This document shows, one piece after another, positions 61,906 to 64,000 of a stretch of DNA of 64,000 nucleotides. Every line of letters starts with the position of its first letter. Positions within the stretch are counted from its first letter, which is position 1. The notes below the pieces were generated by a model. That model made no database searches. It saw only the letters and a program-made list of their open reading frames with translations, and was not told the origin of the DNA. Origin of the DNA: Streptomyces bacillaris (GTDB lineage Bacteria; Actinomycetota; Actinomycetes; Streptomycetales; Streptomycetaceae); NCBI RefSeq assembly GCF_003268675.1, contig NZ_CP029378.1, positions 6,138,001 through 6,202,000 on the forward strand, written 5' to 3'. Both the position numbers and the translations under genes were made by a program.

Positions 61906-64000
61906 ATGCGTATCGACGCCTGGTCGCCCATGGACGGTCGCCCCGCCCAGCAGGGGATGTACGACCCCCGTAACGAGCACGACGCCTGTGGCGTCGGGTT
62001 CGTGGCCACTCTGACAGGTGTGGCCAGCCATGAGCTGGTCGAGCAGGCGCTGACCGTACTGCGCAACCTCGAACACCGCGGCGCCACCGGCTCCGAGCCC
62101 GACTCCGGCGACGGCGCCGGCATCCTCTGCCAGGTCCCCGACGCCTTCCTGCGCGCCGAGACCCCTTTCGAGCTGCCCGAGGCGGGTTCGTACGCCGTCG
62201 GTATCGCCTTCCTCCCCGCCGACGGGTCCACCGAGGCCGTCCGCACGATCGAGGAGATCGCCACCCAGGAGGGCCTCACCGTCCTCGGCTGGCGTGACGT
62301 CCCGGTCACCCCCGCACTTCTCGGCAACGGCGCCCGCGCCACCATGCCCGAGTTCCGCCAGATCTTCGTCGCCGACGGCGAGTCCACCGGCATCGTCCTG
62401 GACCGCAAGGCGTTCGTCCTGCGTAAGCGTGCCGAGCGTGAGGCCGGGGTGTACTTCCCCTCGCTCTCCGCCCGCACCATCGTCTACAAGGGCATGCTCA
62501 CCACCGGGCAGCTGGAGCCGTTCTTCCCCGACCTCTCCGACCGCCGCTTCGGCTCCGCGGTCGCGCTGGTCCACTCCCGCTTCTCGACCAACACCTTCCC
62601 GAGCTGGCCGCTGGCCCACCCGTACCGCTTCGTCGCGCACAACGGCGAGATCAACACGGTCAAGGGCAACCGCAACTGGATGAAGGCCCGCGAGTCCCAG
62701 CTCGCCTCCTCCCTCTTCGGGCAGGCGCAGCTCGACCGGATCTTCCCCGTCTGCACCCCGGACGCCTCCGACTCCGCCTCCTTCGACGAGGTCCTGGAGC
62801 TGCTCCACCTCGGCGGCCGCTCGCTGCCGCACTCGGTGCTGATGATGGTCCCCGAGGCGTGGGAGAACCACGACTCCATGGACCCGGCCCGGCGCGCCTT
62901 CTACCAGTACCACGCCACGATGATGGAGCCCTGGGACGGCCCGGCCTGCGTCACCTTCACCGACGGCGTCCAGGTCGGCGCGGTCCTCGACCGCAACGGT
63001 CTGCGCCCCGGCCGCTACTGGGTCACCGACGACGGCCTCGTCGTGCTCTCCTCCGAGGTCGGCGTCCTCGACATCGACCCGGCCAAGGTCGTCCGCAAGG
63101 GCCGCCTCCAGCCCGGCAAGATGTTCCTCGTCGACACCGCCGAGCACCGCATCATCGAGGACGACGAGATCAAGGCGTCCCTCGCCGCCGAGCAGCCCTA
63201 CCAGGAGTGGCTGGAGACCGGCGAGATCGAGCTGAGCGACCTGCCCGAGCGCGAGCACATCGTGCACACCCACGCCTCGGTCACCCGCCGCCAGCAGACC
63301 TTCGGCTACACCGAGGAAGAGCTGCGCGTCATCCTCGCCCCGATGGCCCGCACCGCCGGAGAGCCGCTCGGCTCCATGGGCACCGACTCGCCCATCGCCG
63401 CGCTCTCCGAGCGCCCCCGGCTCCTCTTCGACTACTTCACCCAGCTCTTCGCCCAGGTCACCAACCCCCCGCTGGACGCCATCCGCGAGGAACTGGTCAC
63501 CTCGCTGCGCTCCTCGCTCGGCCCCCAGGGCAACATCCTGGAGCCGACCGCGGCCACCTGCCGCAGCGTCACGCTGCCGTTCCCGGTGATCGACAACGAC
63601 GAGCTGGCCAAGCTGATACACATCAACGCCGACGGCGACATGCCGGGCATGAAGGCCGCCACCCTCGCCGGGCTCTACCGGGTCAGCGGCGGCGGCGACG
63701 CGCTCGCCGCCCGGATCGAGGCCATCTGCGCCGAGGTCGACGCCGCCATCGAGGACGGCGCCCGCCTCATCGTCCTCTCCGACCGGCACTCCGACGCCGA
63801 GCACGCCCCGATCCCCTCGCTGCTGCTCACCTCCGCCGTCCACCACCACCTCATCCGCACCAAGCAGCGCACCCAGGTGGGGCTGCTGGTCGAGGCCGGG
63901 GACGTCCGCGAGGTCCACCACGTCGCCCTGCTCATCGGCTACGGCGCCGCCGCGGTCAACCCGTACCTCGCCATGGAGTCCGTCGAGGACCTGGTCCGGG
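61906..64000 (+). CDS. gltB: Glutamate synthase large subunit (partial, 5' part)
   Basis: The first 698 codons of GltB; the gene runs off the window. A 27-residue propeptide is followed by the Ntn-hydrolase nucleophile C28 in NEHDACGVGFVATL. The glutaminase domain shows NLEHRGATGSEPDSGDGAG, VHSRFSTNTFPSWPLAHPYR and HNGEINTV. The central domain begins near residue 470 (TNPPLDAIREELVTSL). It converts glutamine and 2-oxoglutarate to two glutamates with GltD. GGGAGAGCCG precedes the ATG. Confidence 0.97.
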   Translation, partial: MRIDAWSPMDGRPAQQGMYDPRNEHDACGVGFVATLTGVASHELVEQALTVLRNLEHRGATGSEPDSGDGAGILCQVPDAFLRAETPFELPEAGSYAVGIAFLPADGSTEAVRTIEEIATQEGLTVLGWRDVPVTPALLGNGARATMPEFRQIFVADGESTGIVLDRKAFVLRKRAEREAGVYFPSLSARTIVYKGMLTTGQLEPFFPDLSDRRFGSAVALVHSRFSTNTFPSWPLAHPYRFVAHNGEINTVKGNRNWMKARESQLASSLFGQAQLDRIFPVCTPDASDSASFDEVLELLHLGGRSLPHSVLMMVPEAWENHDSMDPARRAFYQYHATMMEPWDGPACVTFTDGVQVGAVLDRNGLRPGRYWVTDDGLVVLSSEVGVLDIDPAKVVRKGRLQPGKMFLVDTAEHRIIEDDEIKASLAAEQPYQEWLETGEIELSDLPEREHIVHTHASVTRRQQTFGYTEEELRVILAPMARTAGEPLGSMGTDSPIAALSERPRLLFDYFTQLFAQVTNPPLDAIREELVTSLRSSLGPQGNILEPTAATCRSVTLPFPVIDNDELAKLIHINADGDMPGMKAATLAGLYRVSGGGDALAARIEAICAEVDAAIEDGARLIVLSDRHSDAEHAPIPSLLLTSAVHHHLIRTKQRTQVGLLVEAGDVREVHHVALLIGYGAAAVNPYLAMESVEDLVR

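Noticed and set aside
1..64000. CRISPR arrays, tRNA/rRNA genes, insertion sequences, prophage
   Set aside because: No regularly spaced repeats, cloverleaf-like sequences with tRNA motifs, transposase or integrase motifs were recognised on either strand.

Overview
The window is a high-GC actinobacterial chromosome segment. It almost certainly comes from Streptomyces: GTG starts are frequent, ATGA/GTGA stop-start overlaps are common, and TTA codons are rare. Gene order runs sepF, yggT, divIVA, ileS, traR/dksA-like, lspA, rluD, phoD, dnaE, his, trp, lgt, gltB, which is the core-chromosome order known in this genus. No tRNA, rRNA, IS element, prophage or CRISPR array was seen.

Layout. 1-1738 (+) is the distal division/wall cluster: the sepF end, a YggT-type membrane protein and divIVA. 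2173-5590 (-) is ileS under a translational T-box leader. 5903-10603 (+) holds a DksA-type zinc-finger protein with a histone-H1-like lysine/alanine tail, lspA, rluD, a GNAT gene and a cation/proton antiporter. 10694-17444 is a mixed block: MscS channel, dienelactone hydrolase, phoD, a DsbA-like protein, a frameshifted membrane protein and DUF2252. 17648-21187 is dnaE. 21311-26092 has a small basic protein, a NYN-domain protein, an ABC exporter with a 60-codon bridging reading frame, and a membrane protein. 26271-30416 (-) holds ybaK, a LON-domain protein, an unknown protein and a pentapeptide-like membrane protein. 30613-36352 is the his operon (hisD-hisC-hisB-small membrane protein-hisH-priA-ridA-hisF). 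36552-42350 has a secreted cutinase/polyester hydrolase, a large LuxR-family regulator and a PucR-type regulator. 42392-50297 holds a TIGR03085-like protein, hisI-trpE with a frameshifted Trp-associated membrane gene, an HGxxPAAW protein, a DUF2752 protein and trpC-trpM-trpB-trpA. 50374-52436 is a second DsbA-like protein and lgt. 52499-60405 (-) is a seven-gene, fully coupled operon: four ADP-ribosylglycohydrolase-family proteins, a ribokinase, a CoA-transferase and a CoA-ester lyase. 60705-64000 is a VIT/CCC1 transporter and the 5' part of gltB.

How the genes work together. Histidine and tryptophan synthesis share PriA, which serves as both HisA and TrpF; no trpF is present here, and hisI sits just ahead of trpE. 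Lgt and LspA are two steps of lipoprotein maturation. The candidate for a poorly described system is the ARH/ribokinase/CoA operon, which reads like a catabolic route for a ribosylated (or ADP-ribosylated) acid. Other notable points are an IleRS with a swapped HIGH motif (GAHH), a PETase-like cutinase with Arg at a calcium-site position, two genes with in-frame TTA codons, two single-base frameshifts in C4 runs (possible assembly errors), a candidate iron box before the VIT transporter, and paired palindromes before hisD.
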